Assembly: GCA_002346435.1 (NCBI GenBank)
Contig: DDZT01000012.1
Location: 780-29,160 of the forward strand
Direction of reading: 5' to 3'
Length of the DNA stretch: 28,381 nucleotides
Origin: Anaerolineales bacterium UBA3001
GTDB taxonomy: Bacteria; Chloroflexota; Anaerolineae; Anaerolineales; UBA11657
Under the pieces are notes generated by a model, which saw nothing but the letters and a program-made list of their open reading frames with translations, made no database searches and had not been told where the DNA came from. The translations under genes and the position numbers were made by a program. How positions within the stretch are numbered: the first letter of the stretch is position 1; every line of letters starts with the position of its first letter. This document shows positions 15,896-24,444 of the stretch, piece by piece.

Positions 15896-16999
15896 TTAAT
15901 TTACTGAAATTAGTAGTGGTGCCAGTTTCCAGTATACCCTTGTCCAAAGTGCTAGTAATCCAAGCATCAACAAAATTGCAGTACCTCCTAGTAGATAGGA
16001 GGCCCAGTCTGTGTCAGCGGAAAAATCCGTACTCGTGGCTTTTTCTGTCAATGCTTCATTGTCATACGTGTGTGAAAGAATGTGATTGTCAAGTTCTTTA
16101 TTGCTTAGTGCCAAATATGGTTTCGTTGCCTGTGCCCCTTTGTTGCGATATGTTTCCAAAACATGTCCAAGGTGTTGGGCCGTTCTATAGCGTGCAGAAG
16201 GTTCTTTAGATAGTACCTTGGTTATTATATCTGATAGCGTATCTGGTACTGCTTGATTCAGAGTGCGTATGTCTGGTGCAGTGACATGCATATGCATATG
16301 TCCTAAGATTTGTGGTTGATCCGACTCAAATGGCAACCTGCTGGTAAGCATTTCGAACAATACTATTCCTAACGAATATACGTCAGACGCTGGAGTAGTC
16401 TGCGCTCCGTGTGCTTGTTCCGGCGAGAAGTACTGAGGGGTTCCAAAAGATTTTGGTGTGTTATCAAAAGTATCAGTTGGTTTTATCAGTCTTGATATAC
16501 CAAAATCTGCTACTTTTATCTGGCCTTCATCTGTAACTAATATGTTTTGTGGTTTAATATCACAATGTACAATACCTTGCTTATGTGCATGACCTATACC
16601 TGCACACATACTGATTACATAGTCAAGTGCTAAATCAGTGTTGAATGGAGAATCTAGTATGATGTGGTGCTTTAGGTCATGTCCCGAAACGTGTTCTAAT
16701 ACCATATAATGACTTTCCAAGTCACTACCTACGTCATAAACTGCCACGACATTTGTATGACTTAGATGAGCTACCGCCCGTGCTTCACGTAAGAATTGAT
16801 CCACTAGATTGGGTTGGGCGGCCAATTCTTCTCTTAGTATTTTGACTGCAACCACTCTTTGTAGTACTAGGTCTTTTGCTCTATAAACATTTGCCATGCC
16901 TCCCATGGCTCGTCGTTCAGTGAGCATGTAACGCTTGTTAAGGACTTTGTTTTTATTGATATCTGATTGTTGACTTATCGAATTGTTTTGAGGATTCAT
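15896..16999 (-). CDS. Membrane-anchored Ser/Thr protein kinase (PknB-like, non-RD)
   Basis: A Hanks-type kinase with residues 24-290 as the catalytic domain: glycine loop GGMANVY, VAVKIL with Lys53, Glu72 in the C helix, catalytic HCDIKPQN (Asp147, Lys149, Asn152), DFG (165-167), and GTPQYFSPEQAHG in the activation and APE region. A linker leads to one membrane helix near 337-357 and only about 10 residues beyond it, so no PASTA or other sensor domain is present. The usual HRD Arg is Cys146, so it is a non-RD kinase. It lies 74 bases upstream of ftsH, which has its own promoter. Confidence 0.92.
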   Translation of the reverse strand: MNPQNNSISQQSDINKNKVLNKRYMLTERRAMGGMANVYRAKDLVLQRVVAVKILREELAAQPNLVDQFLREARAVAHLSHTNVVAVYDVGSDLESHYMVLEHVSGHDLKHHIILDSPFNTDLALDYVISMCAGIGHAHKQGIVHCDIKPQNILVTDEGQIKVADFGISRLIKPTDTFDNTPKSFGTPQYFSPEQAHGAQTTPASDVYSLGIVLFEMLTSRLPFESDQPQILGHMHMHVTAPDIRTLNQAVPDTLSDIITKVLSKEPSARYRTAQHLGHVLETYRNKGAQATKPYLALSNKELDNHILSHTYDNEALTEKATSTDFSADTDWASYLLGGTAILLMLGLLALWTRVYWKLAPLLISVN

Positions 17000-17098
17000 T
17001 GGATAAAGTATTGTGACTTATCAATATTGTACTGTATTAGAGTATATTTGCGTATAATTTAGTGATATCAACATAGACGTCAATATAATTGAATGTTG

Positions 17099-17126
17099 TT
17101 GTAAGCATATGTGCTTGTGATATAAT
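17099..17126 (+). promoter_or_regulatory. secG promoter
   Basis: TTGTAA (17099-17104), 16 bases, then TATAAT (17121-17126) preceded by TGA, an extended -10. The start would be near 17133, giving a leader of about 23 nt with GAGG before ATG 17156. Confidence 0.6.
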
Positions 17127-17155
17127 CTTGCAGTTAGTATTTGAGGATTTTCTAC

Positions 17156-17380
17156 ATGAATGTGACAATGAATCTAGCCCAGATTGTAGTTTCAATTGCA
17201 TTGATTGTTGCTATTGTTTTGCAAAGCAAAGGTGCTGGCCTAGGTGGTCTTACGGGAGCAACAGAGGGTAGCGTGTTTCGTGCTCGCAGAGGGGTCGAGA
17301 AACTTCTGTTTAATATCACAATTGGTCTGGCAGTAGCCTTTTTTGTTACCGCGATACTAAATGTGATGATTAATGGCTAA
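17156..17380 (+). CDS. secG: Protein translocase subunit SecG
   Basis: Small accessory subunit of the SecYEG channel. The 74-residue product has two membrane helices (about 3-19 and 50-70) around the conserved loop LQSKGAGLGGLTGATEG, diagnostic for SecG. ATG 17156 is chosen because GAGG lies 9 bases before it; an in-frame TTG at 17141 overlaps that site. Confidence 0.92.
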   Translation: MNVTMNLAQIVVSIALIVAIVLQSKGAGLGGLTGATEGSVFRARRGVEKLLFNITIGLAVAFFVTAILNVMING

Positions 17381-17471
17381 CGCTCATATAGTCGATAATT
17401 CTGTTTAGTAATTTTTCTATGTCTACCGGTAGTTATCTGACAAGCTAGTCCATCGATTAGTTATAAAGTGC

Positions 17472-17500
17472 TTCCAAATTTTATTGGGGCGTTTTTTTTT
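17472..17500 (+). terminator. Intrinsic terminator, or leader hairpin of the next gene
   Basis: TTCCAA (17472-17477) can pair with TTGGGG (17484-17489, two G-U pairs) and is followed by CG and nine T. It could end secG transcription. It ends only 16 bases before the ATG of the solute-binding protein gene. Confidence 0.5.
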
Positions 17501-17516
17501 ATAAGTGTATTTTTTT

Positions 17517-19208
17517 ATGAATAAGATACGTACACAGATTGCAATAGCAATAGCTGGATTAGGATTAATTGGGTTTCTATTGTACACACAGTCTTTAGGG
17601 CTTTTAGTATCTGTGTCTCCAGCTCCTGGTGGCACGTATGTAGAGGGTGTGATAGGTGAGCTGCGTGAGTTGAATCCTTTGTTGTTCTCTTATCATGGTC
17701 CGGACCGCGATATTGCAAAGTTGGTTTATGCGGGTATGTTGAAGTTCGACGGGTCAGGACAGCCAATACCTGATTTAGCTGAGAGTTGGGCAGTTACTGC
17801 AGATGGGCTTTCTTATACTTTTGTGATTCGTTCAGGATTGCGTTGGCATGACGGTGTTCCCCTTTCATTGGATGATGTAATATTCACTATTGGTCTGATG
17901 CAATCTTTAGATTATCCTGGGCCTGCTGATACTGGCGAATTGTGGCGACAGATTGCTGTGGCCAAGCTTAACAATAGCACTCTTAAACTTACATTGCCAG
18001 AAGCTTATGCACCTTTTCTAGATCATGTAACATTTCCGGTTTTGCCTGCACATATGTTTTCAGGTGTACGCTCTGCTGATCTCAAGCTTCATCCTGCTAA
18101 TCTGAATCCAGTAGGATCAGGACCTTTCAAGGTTGAGAATTTAAGTTTGGGTGATGGAAACTCTAATTCTGAAGTAATGCTGACAACCAACCCTTTCTAT
18201 CATGGTGATACTCCAATGTTAAGTGCAATCAAGCTTAAGTACTATTTCGATGAATCGTCAGCTATTGAGGCACTGAAACAAAATGAAGTGATGGGAGTTG
18301 GTGGTTTGAGTCAAATAGGTATAGTCTCAATGCTGAATAATGTTAATTTTGACATACATTCTTCTTTGTTGCCCGAAACCAAAATGATTTTACTGAATCA
18401 GCAAAACGAGTCCCTCAAATTTTTCAGAGAGAAGAAAGTAAGATTAGCGTTACTATTAGGATTGAATCGTAAATTTTTTGTTAACGAATTCTTGTCTGGA
18501 CAAGCTGTGTTAGCTAGTAGTCCAATTCCTCCGGGTAATTGGGCGCACCATGACTCTCTAACAAATGCTGAGTATGATCCCAATAATGCTGCTAATCTGT
18601 TAAGTGAGTCTGGATGGAGTTTGCCTGAAACTGATGTTGGGGATATTACCGATAATTTTGTATTGCAAAAGGATGGTCAAGACCTCGAATTTAAGTTGTT
18701 GGTTCCTAACGACGATTTATCAGTTGTTTTGGGGCAGATCGCTGTAGATGATTGGGGACTATTAGGTATTAATGCTTTGCTCCAAACTGTTAATCCAGAT
18801 GTGCTAAAGGAAGAACACCTTGATACTCGAGAATTTCAAGCGATAATGATTGATGTTAGCTTGCAGAGAACACCTGATCCAGACCCATATCCTTTTTGGC
18901 ATCAGACTGAAATTGAAAGTGGTCAAAATTATAGTGGATACGACAATCGAATTATTAGTGAATATATAGAGCAGGCACGTACTACTCCATCGATATCTAC
19001 TAGGTCAAGTTTGTATCATATGTTTCAGAAGCGGTTTGTTGATGATACTCCTGCTTTATTGGTATATCATCCAGTGTATACGTATGTAACCAACAAGGTG
19101 GTGCATGGTGTGCAAATGGGTCCAATTGTTGAGCCATCGGACCGTTTTAATGGGATTTCTGACTGGTATATTGTAATTAGAAGAGTGGTAGGTAGGTTGA
19201 CGAATTAG
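17517..19208 (+). CDS. Family-5 ABC transporter solute-binding protein (peptide/oligopeptide type)
   Basis: An extracytoplasmic binding protein of the DppA/OppA/SBP_bac_5 fold. An N-terminal hydrophobic segment (about 9-33) has no lipobox Cys, so it is either cleaved or a membrane anchor. The mature part shows GGTYVEGVIGELRELNPLL, VYAGMLKFD, PDLAESW, YTFVIRSGLRWHDG and the DVIFT signature region. No permease or ATPase genes are adjacent, so its transporter partner is elsewhere and the ligand is unknown. The start is uncertain: ATG 17517 (563 aa) and GTG 17505 are both possible and no clear binding site is seen. It overlaps the transglycosylase stop tail to tail by 4 bases. Confidence 0.88.
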   Translation: MNKIRTQIAIAIAGLGLIGFLLYTQSLGLLVSVSPAPGGTYVEGVIGELRELNPLLFSYHGPDRDIAKLVYAGMLKFDGSGQPIPDLAESWAVTADGLSYTFVIRSGLRWHDGVPLSLDDVIFTIGLMQSLDYPGPADTGELWRQIAVAKLNNSTLKLTLPEAYAPFLDHVTFPVLPAHMFSGVRSADLKLHPANLNPVGSGPFKVENLSLGDGNSNSEVMLTTNPFYHGDTPMLSAIKLKYYFDESSAIEALKQNEVMGVGGLSQIGIVSMLNNVNFDIHSSLLPETKMILLNQQNESLKFFREKKVRLALLLGLNRKFFVNEFLSGQAVLASSPIPPGNWAHHDSLTNAEYDPNNAANLLSESGWSLPETDVGDITDNFVLQKDGQDLEFKLLVPNDDLSVVLGQIAVDDWGLLGINALLQTVNPDVLKEEHLDTREFQAIMIDVSLQRTPDPDPYPFWHQTEIESGQNYSGYDNRIISEYIEQARTTPSISTRSSLYHMFQKRFVDDTPALLVYHPVYTYVTNKVVHGVQMGPIVEPSDRFNGISDWYIVIRRVVGRLTN

Positions 19209-21670
19209 TCTGAGTATAAGTGATGGTAGACTGAGTAGTGTTGCGCAATGCGGCGGATATATTCCTGCGGCTCATCAAGCCTTATTATCTCTACAAGCAA
19301 GTCGTAGTCATTTTTTGCTAATTTGTTCCAGATTGAAGTGTTACCAGGGCCAGCATTATATGCGGACAAAGCAGCATACTTGTTGCCATTGAAAATCCCT
19401 AGTTGTTCATCAAGATAATAAACTCCAAAAGCTACATTGATATGTGGACGATATAGGTCTTTAGTCTGGTAATTAGGCCATCTTAGTTGGCGGGCAATAT
19501 ATTCACCAGTAGGGGGTATGATTTGCATTAATCCTTGTGCATATGCTGAAGAAGTTACTTCGCCTTGATATAAGCTTTCTTGTCGTATTAGAGACGCAAC
19601 GATAAGTGGATCTACTCCATATTGTTTAGATATTGGATCTATGAGGTCCAGATAATATGGACCGTAACGTAGTTGTGTAATAAACTTTGGTGATTCTAGG
19701 TTGTTGTAGAGTTCCAGTGAATCCATGCAGTGACGTGCAGCCCATATCGCTCCATAGTAATATCCGAGATTCTTGTAGGCTATAGATAATTGGTATGAGG
19801 CCAAAGCATCGTTTTTATAATTGTTACGTAAATTATCCAGTTCTTCACGAGCATCCTCAAATTGTCCTAGTCTCCAAAGTGTGCTTCCTCTGACCCAATA
19901 TTCGTCTGCAATCAGTTTATCTGACAAACTACTAAGATTGATATTTGGGATGTCTAAATATTTTGCAATATAATCCTCAGCTTTTATTTGTGATTCTAAG
20001 CTAGAAGCTAACTCAAAATTGACATTTGGTACTGGATGAAATGGCAGATGCCCATTAAGAAGTTGTGTCGCTCTAATGCCGTAATATCCAGATTCATCAA
20101 TATTAATTGCTTTAGACCATGCATTTTCTGCTAATTGAGTGTTTTCATTGATCGAGTGTACTTTGCCTAGCCATACTAGTGAGCCTGATAGTTGACTATC
20201 ATCGCCTTGATTTAGGTCAATTGATTGACTAAATCGTTTCTCAGCTTCCTCAAAATTATCTTGGCGGTAGAAAGTTATACCCGATAAAAAGGCAGCTTTA
20301 GGTGCTAGGTTAGCAGTGGGATATTGGTCAGCTACCTGACCCCACAAAGCCGAAGCAGAATCCAAATACTTACCCCGTTCTGCTATACGAGCTGCGTAAA
20401 ACAGAATCTCAGGCGACATACTGTGCTTAGGATAAGCAGATACCATATCTTTCAGATTTGAAACAGCACCTGAGTAGTTGTCTTCCCATCCCCATTGCGT
20501 ATAGGCGAGCTCTAGCCATGCCTCGCCCCATAAAGAGTCGTTAGTATGATTATCTATGATTTCTTGGAAATGTAGTTTTGCGGCCGAAATGTTATCAAGC
20601 TCGCGGTACGATAGTGCCATATAATAGTGGGATTGCGCGTCATGCTCGGGATTTGTTGATAGGTAACGCCTAAATGCTAATATAGCCGGTGTGTGCTGAT
20701 TAGCATGATAATCAATGAGACCGCGTTGGAATTCGTTTACAATAGCCCCATAGCTGAGCAATTCAACAAGTGACAGGTAAGAATAGTAGGATTCAGGGTA
20801 TGTATTTACTGCGTGTTTATAGTATTGAATGGCTGTGTTGATTTGGTTGGCATTTACCATGGCTTGCGCGCGTTTGTAATCCATTTGCGCTCGTGTATTG
20901 TCATACTTTGTATTGTTGGCAACAAGGTCAAAGAGTGCTATTGATTCGGGGGTTTTACCAGCTACTTGTAATACTTCGGCTTTGTCGAGTAGAAGAAAAT
21001 TGATGTTTGTGCCACGCGGCTTTAGTATTGCCTTTTCGTAGTAGTCTGCCGATATATTGTATTCTCCTTTGGATCGATGGGCATCGGCAATGAGTTCTAG
21101 CACATAAGAATCGATAATATCTGGATATAGTTCTAGGTATTGAGTAAAATAGTCGACAGCGACTGTATGGTTGCCTAATTCATGGTTTGTCAAACCTAAT
21201 AGAAATATTGCATCTGCTATATTAGGCGCAGTTGGATGATTTGCTTTAAATGTTTCTAAGGCTTCGAGTGCGGTCCACATAGCTTTGTTTCTTAGATAAC
21301 TGTGAGCCAGACCGAGGTGTGCATCTAAGTGTATTGCATCGTCTTCCTCTGTTTGTTCAAGAGCCAAAATATATGATTCTATTGCTGCTTTCCAATTACT
21401 GTTGCGTAAAGCAAGTTGCCCTGCATTGATACTGGAATGGGCGGGAGTAATTGTTGGTAGTGTGTAATCATCAATATTCTCATTTGATGTATCCAATCCA
21501 CTAGTGGTATTCTTTTGTGTGGTATTGGTACTGACAGGTGTTACAGTAGATTCCATAGTGACTGTGGTTGATGGTTCGGAATCATCTATCCTCACAGTCG
21601 TTTCTTGAGAGCACGATATAGTTGCAATTGTGAGGATAATATATACCCAAATACGGTAGTGAATTTTCAT
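19205..21670 (-). CDS. TPR-rich lytic transglycosylase, probable lipoprotein (Slt70-like)
   Basis: Cleaves peptidoglycan glycan strands, forming 1,6-anhydro ends. The start ATG 21670 yields a basic n-region, a hydrophobic core and a Cys at about residue 21 (ILTIATISC), a weak lipobox. A long alpha-solenoid of TPR-like repeats follows (about 80-640; for example DAIFLLGLTNHELGNHTVAV), and then the SLT domain near the end with LIRQESLYQG (catalytic Glu), AYAQGLMQI and LSAYNAGPGN. At 821 residues it is longer than Slt70 because of extra repeats. Upstream ATGs (21700, 21706) and a start at 21727 are possible, but the inferred promoter favours 21670. Confidence 0.92.
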   Translation of the reverse strand: MKIHYRIWVYIILTIATISCSQETTVRIDDSEPSTTVTMESTVTPVSTNTTQKNTTSGLDTSNENIDDYTLPTITPAHSSINAGQLALRNSNWKAAIESYILALEQTEEDDAIHLDAHLGLAHSYLRNKAMWTALEALETFKANHPTAPNIADAIFLLGLTNHELGNHTVAVDYFTQYLELYPDIIDSYVLELIADAHRSKGEYNISADYYEKAILKPRGTNINFLLLDKAEVLQVAGKTPESIALFDLVANNTKYDNTRAQMDYKRAQAMVNANQINTAIQYYKHAVNTYPESYYSYLSLVELLSYGAIVNEFQRGLIDYHANQHTPAILAFRRYLSTNPEHDAQSHYYMALSYRELDNISAAKLHFQEIIDNHTNDSLWGEAWLELAYTQWGWEDNYSGAVSNLKDMVSAYPKHSMSPEILFYAARIAERGKYLDSASALWGQVADQYPTANLAPKAAFLSGITFYRQDNFEEAEKRFSQSIDLNQGDDSQLSGSLVWLGKVHSINENTQLAENAWSKAINIDESGYYGIRATQLLNGHLPFHPVPNVNFELASSLESQIKAEDYIAKYLDIPNINLSSLSDKLIADEYWVRGSTLWRLGQFEDAREELDNLRNNYKNDALASYQLSIAYKNLGYYYGAIWAARHCMDSLELYNNLESPKFITQLRYGPYYLDLIDPISKQYGVDPLIVASLIRQESLYQGEVTSSAYAQGLMQIIPPTGEYIARQLRWPNYQTKDLYRPHINVAFGVYYLDEQLGIFNGNKYAALSAYNAGPGNTSIWNKLAKNDYDLLVEIIRLDEPQEYIRRIAQHYSVYHHLYSD

Positions 21671-21698
21671 CGCGCTGAGTTTACCACGCTTCGTTGAC

Positions 21699-21727
21699 AT
21701 TAACATGTGCGTCTGATATGATTTCAA
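21699..21727 (-). promoter_or_regulatory. Candidate promoter of the lytic transglycosylase gene
   Basis: The minus strand reads TTGAAA (21727-21722), 17 bases, then GTTAAT (21704-21699). Transcription would begin about 20 bases before ATG 21670. The -10 is imperfect. Confidence 0.4.
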
Positions 21728-21741
21728 TGTCGCTAATTTAG

Positions 21742-21767
21742 CGCTCTCGGTATTCGAGAGCGTTTTT
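21742..21767 (+). terminator. Strong intrinsic-terminator hairpin directly before the sugar operon
   Basis: CGCTCTCG (21742-21749) and CGAGAGCG (21755-21762) form a perfect 8-bp stem with a GTATT loop, followed by five T, on the plus strand. The T run ends one base before ATG 21769. A second small palindrome, GCTAATTTAGC, sits just upstream at 21732-21742. No plus-strand gene ends nearby, so it either stops antisense transcription through the transglycosylase gene or acts as an attenuator of the sugar operon. Confidence 0.75.
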
Positions 21768-21768
21768 C

Positions 21769-22578
21769 ATGAATCAACGACTATATATGTCAATGACTAG
21801 CTTGCCAGTGATTTTACTAGTAGGTGGATCCGGTTCGCGCATGAGGGCGGATGTGGGTAATAGGCCTAAGCACCTGGTTGAAGTGGGTAGCCGGCCTATA
21901 TTGTGGCACGTTATGCGCCTATACTCACATTTTGGGCATACTAATTTTGTTTTACCTTTAGGTCATCACGGAGAGGTTTTTCGTAAATACTTTCTCGATT
22001 TTAGCTCGTTGACTCAGGACCTTGAGTTTAGACTGGGTACTGAAGACTCTAGAATACCTTCGAGCGGAGTTGAGAAGGATTGGCACGTTAATCTTTTTGA
22101 TGCAGGTGTACAGACTTCAAAAGCTGATCGTATTCGTATGGCAATAAACCGTATAGACGCAGAGACATTGTGTGTTACTTATGGTGATGGTATTGGTGAT
22201 ATAGACGTCAATAGCGCAATTGAATTTCATAGTAGTCATGATTGTATTGCCACTGTGACCGGATATCGACCATTCTCTCAGTATGGCGTCTTGGACATTG
22301 ATGAACAAGGTCGCGTGTTTAGTATGCATGAGAAGCCTAGGTTAGATCATTGGATTAATGCAGGTTTCTTTGTTTTCGACCGTAGTGTATTAGAGTACTT
22401 AGATGGTGACGGTAAAGTAGACTTAGAAACAGATGTAATGCCAAAACTGGCTTCTGATGGAGAGTTGATGATGTACAAACATGAAGGATTTTGGGCTTCT
22501 ATGGACACTCTTAAGGATGCGCAAAATCTTAACAATATGTGGAACAATAGTGCGCCTTGGAAAGTGTGGGGAGACTAG
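21769..22578 (+). CDS. rfbF: Glucose-1-phosphate cytidylyltransferase-like nucleotidyltransferase
   Basis: Predicted to make CDP-glucose from CTP and glucose-1-phosphate. The nucleotide-binding loop is LLVGGSGSRM, followed by RPKHLVEVGSRPILWHVMRLYSHFG, which closely resembles the RfbF branch (RPKPMVEIGGKPILWHIM). Later come VTYGDGIGDID (metal Asp) and HEKPRLDHWINAGFFVF. The context (a dehydratase and an RfbH-type dehydrase downstream) supports CTP use. The start is uncertain: ATG 21769, 21787 and 21793 are in frame without clear binding sites, and the last best fits the family start. A dTDP or UDP sugar enzyme is less likely. Confidence 0.85.
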   Translation: MNQRLYMSMTSLPVILLVGGSGSRMRADVGNRPKHLVEVGSRPILWHVMRLYSHFGHTNFVLPLGHHGEVFRKYFLDFSSLTQDLEFRLGTEDSRIPSSGVEKDWHVNLFDAGVQTSKADRIRMAINRIDAETLCVTYGDGIGDIDVNSAIEFHSSHDCIATVTGYRPFSQYGVLDIDEQGRVFSMHEKPRLDHWINAGFFVFDRSVLEYLDGDGKVDLETDVMPKLASDGELMMYKHEGFWASMDTLKDAQNLNNMWNNSAPWKVWGD

Positions 22579-22579
22579 A

Positions 22580-23569
22580 ATGACTAATACTCATTTCTGG
22601 CGTGATCGCAGAGTTCTTATAACTGGTTGTACGGGTATGCTGGGATCATGGATGTCTTTAAGACTACTTCAACTAGGTGCTGATGTTGTTGGTATTGTAA
22701 GAGACAATATTCCTCATAGTGAATTAGTCCGTGCTGGCACTATCAAACGATTAAATATCGTACGTGGCAGTATCACAGACAGTGATTTAGTATTGCGCGT
22801 ATTTTCTGATTATGAGATACAGACTTGTATTCATCTTGCTGCGCAGACTGCAGTGGGGATTGCAAATAGAGCACCTGTACCTACTTTTGAAACTAATATA
22901 AGAGGAAGTTGGCTAGTTTTGGATGCTGCTCGACAATGGCCAGGACTTGAGCAGATGTTAGTTGCATCTAGTGACAAAGCATATGGGGCTCACAAAGATC
23001 TACCTTACTCTGAATCAGTGGCATTGCAGGGGGATCACCCATATGATGTCTCAAAATTATGCACTGATATGATTGCACGCACTTATGCCAATACTTATGG
23101 CTTGCCAGTGGCAATCACGAGATGTGCCAACATGTATGGTGGCGGAGATTTAAATTGGAATCGTATAGTACCTGGCACAATGCGTAGTGTGATCAATCGC
23201 GAGTCGCCAGTTATCCGATCTGATGGTAAACCAAAACGTGATTATGTATATGTGCAAGATATTGTCAGGGCATGTATTATGCTGATAGAAAATCTTGCCG
23301 AAGATAGAGATGCACATTCTGGTATGGCCTACAATTTTGGTACTGATGATCCTGTTACAGCATTGGAAATGGTGGAAAGCATATTAGATATTTCTGGTGT
23401 CGACAATGTTAAGCCTATTATTCAAAATGCTGCGTCGAATGAGATTCAAGATCAATATCTTTCCAGTAAACTCGCTGAAGAGCGACTCGGGTGGAAGGCC
23501 GAATATTCTTTGCATGATGGTCTGTTAGAGACTTTTGAGTGGTATCGCACCTTCCTATTGCAGACGTGA
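22580..23569 (+). CDS. rfbG: NAD-dependent dehydratase, CDP-glucose 4,6-dehydratase-like
   Basis: Extended SDR predicted to convert CDP-glucose to CDP-4-keto-6-deoxyglucose. It opens with FWRDRRVLITGCTGMLGSWM, the RfbG style (FW then GxxGxxGSW), and has the Rossmann glycine motif, HLAAQTAVG, the active-site ASSDKAYG and YDVSK (Tyr and Lys), plus RCANMYGGGDLNWNRIVPG. GGAG lies about 7 bases before ATG 22580, and the gene follows the nucleotidyltransferase stop by 1 base. 329 residues. The nucleotide preference is inferred from its neighbours. Confidence 0.87.
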   Translation: MTNTHFWRDRRVLITGCTGMLGSWMSLRLLQLGADVVGIVRDNIPHSELVRAGTIKRLNIVRGSITDSDLVLRVFSDYEIQTCIHLAAQTAVGIANRAPVPTFETNIRGSWLVLDAARQWPGLEQMLVASSDKAYGAHKDLPYSESVALQGDHPYDVSKLCTDMIARTYANTYGLPVAITRCANMYGGGDLNWNRIVPGTMRSVINRESPVIRSDGKPKRDYVYVQDIVRACIMLIENLAEDRDAHSGMAYNFGTDDPVTALEMVESILDISGVDNVKPIIQNAASNEIQDQYLSSKLAEERLGWKAEYSLHDGLLETFEWYRTFLLQT

Positions 23570-24444
23570 ACGAGTCTTGGGCAAACAAGTCTGTTTTGAT
23601 TACTGGCTCAGAAGGTTTTGTCGGAAGTCATCTATGCAGACACTTAGTTGAAGTGGGTGCAAAGGTTGTAGGATTGGATAGACAAAATCTCGGTCAGTCG
23701 GATTTGTTTGGGTTCTCAGATGGTGATATTACTGATCCAGATGCGATTTCAAAAGTACTAGACATTTATTCTCCTGAAATTGTTTTTCATTTAGCAGCAG
23801 CAGGAGCGAGCGACCCGTTTCTTTCTGAAGAAAGAGCTATCGAGGTAAACACTATTGGAACAGTCAACTTGCTTAAGGCTATACAAGGTAATGTCAAGGT
23901 AGTAGTTGCTCGCAGTCCAACCGAATTAGATCTGAACAGTCCCTATGCAGTGAGTAAAGCAGCAGGGTGGGGATTTTGTTCCATGTATGGACACACCAAA
24001 GGTTGGCCAGTGGCAGGGGCAATGATATATCAGTGTTATGGTCCAGGACAATCCTCTAAAAACGTACTTCCAGCAGCTTTAAATGCTTTGATCAGCGGTG
24101 TCAAATTTCCTCTATCTCCTGGTGAGCAAGTTCGTGATTGGGTGTTTGTAGACGATGTAGTATCTGGATTAATTTCTGTGGCTCAATCTGAACTTGAACC
24201 TGCAATGACTGTTGATATCGGTACTGGCATAGGGACTCAATTGCGGGAGGTAGTGGAGACACTTTATCAGCTGACAGGATGTAATGTGCCTCCCAATTTT
24301 GGAGAACTTCCCTATAGGAATGGAGAAAATATGAGCGTAATGGGAAATGCAGAACGTACCGATACATTAATTGGTTGGAGAGCAACAGTTGTACTGGAAG
24401 AAGGCCTTAGTATTTTAATTGATTCTGAGACAGGTAATTCATGA
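23566..24444 (+). CDS. SDR sugar-nucleotide reductase/epimerase
   Basis: A second extended SDR, 292 residues, with SVLITGSEGFVGSHL (NAD(P) motif), FHLAAAGASDP and the catalytic YAVSK. In a 3,6-dideoxyhexose pathway this position is usually filled by the C4 ketoreductase giving CDP-paratose or CDP-abequose, or by an epimerase; which one cannot be told from sequence. GTG 23566 overlaps the previous stop as GTGA, showing tight coupling. It overlaps the next gene by 4 bases as ATGA. Confidence 0.85.
   Translation: MNESWANKSVLITGSEGFVGSHLCRHLVEVGAKVVGLDRQNLGQSDLFGFSDGDITDPDAISKVLDIYSPEIVFHLAAAGASDPFLSEERAIEVNTIGTVNLLKAIQGNVKVVVARSPTELDLNSPYAVSKAAGWGFCSMYGHTKGWPVAGAMIYQCYGPGQSSKNVLPAALNALISGVKFPLSPGEQVRDWVFVDDVVSGLISVAQSELEPAMTVDIGTGIGTQLREVVETLYQLTGCNVPPNFGELPYRNGENMSVMGNAERTDTLIGWRATVVLEEGLSILIDSETGNS

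Noticed and set aside
17420..17429. Palindrome CTACCGGTAG after secG as an operator
   Set aside because: It is a single 10-bp palindrome with no second copy and no loop or T run; chance cannot be excluded.
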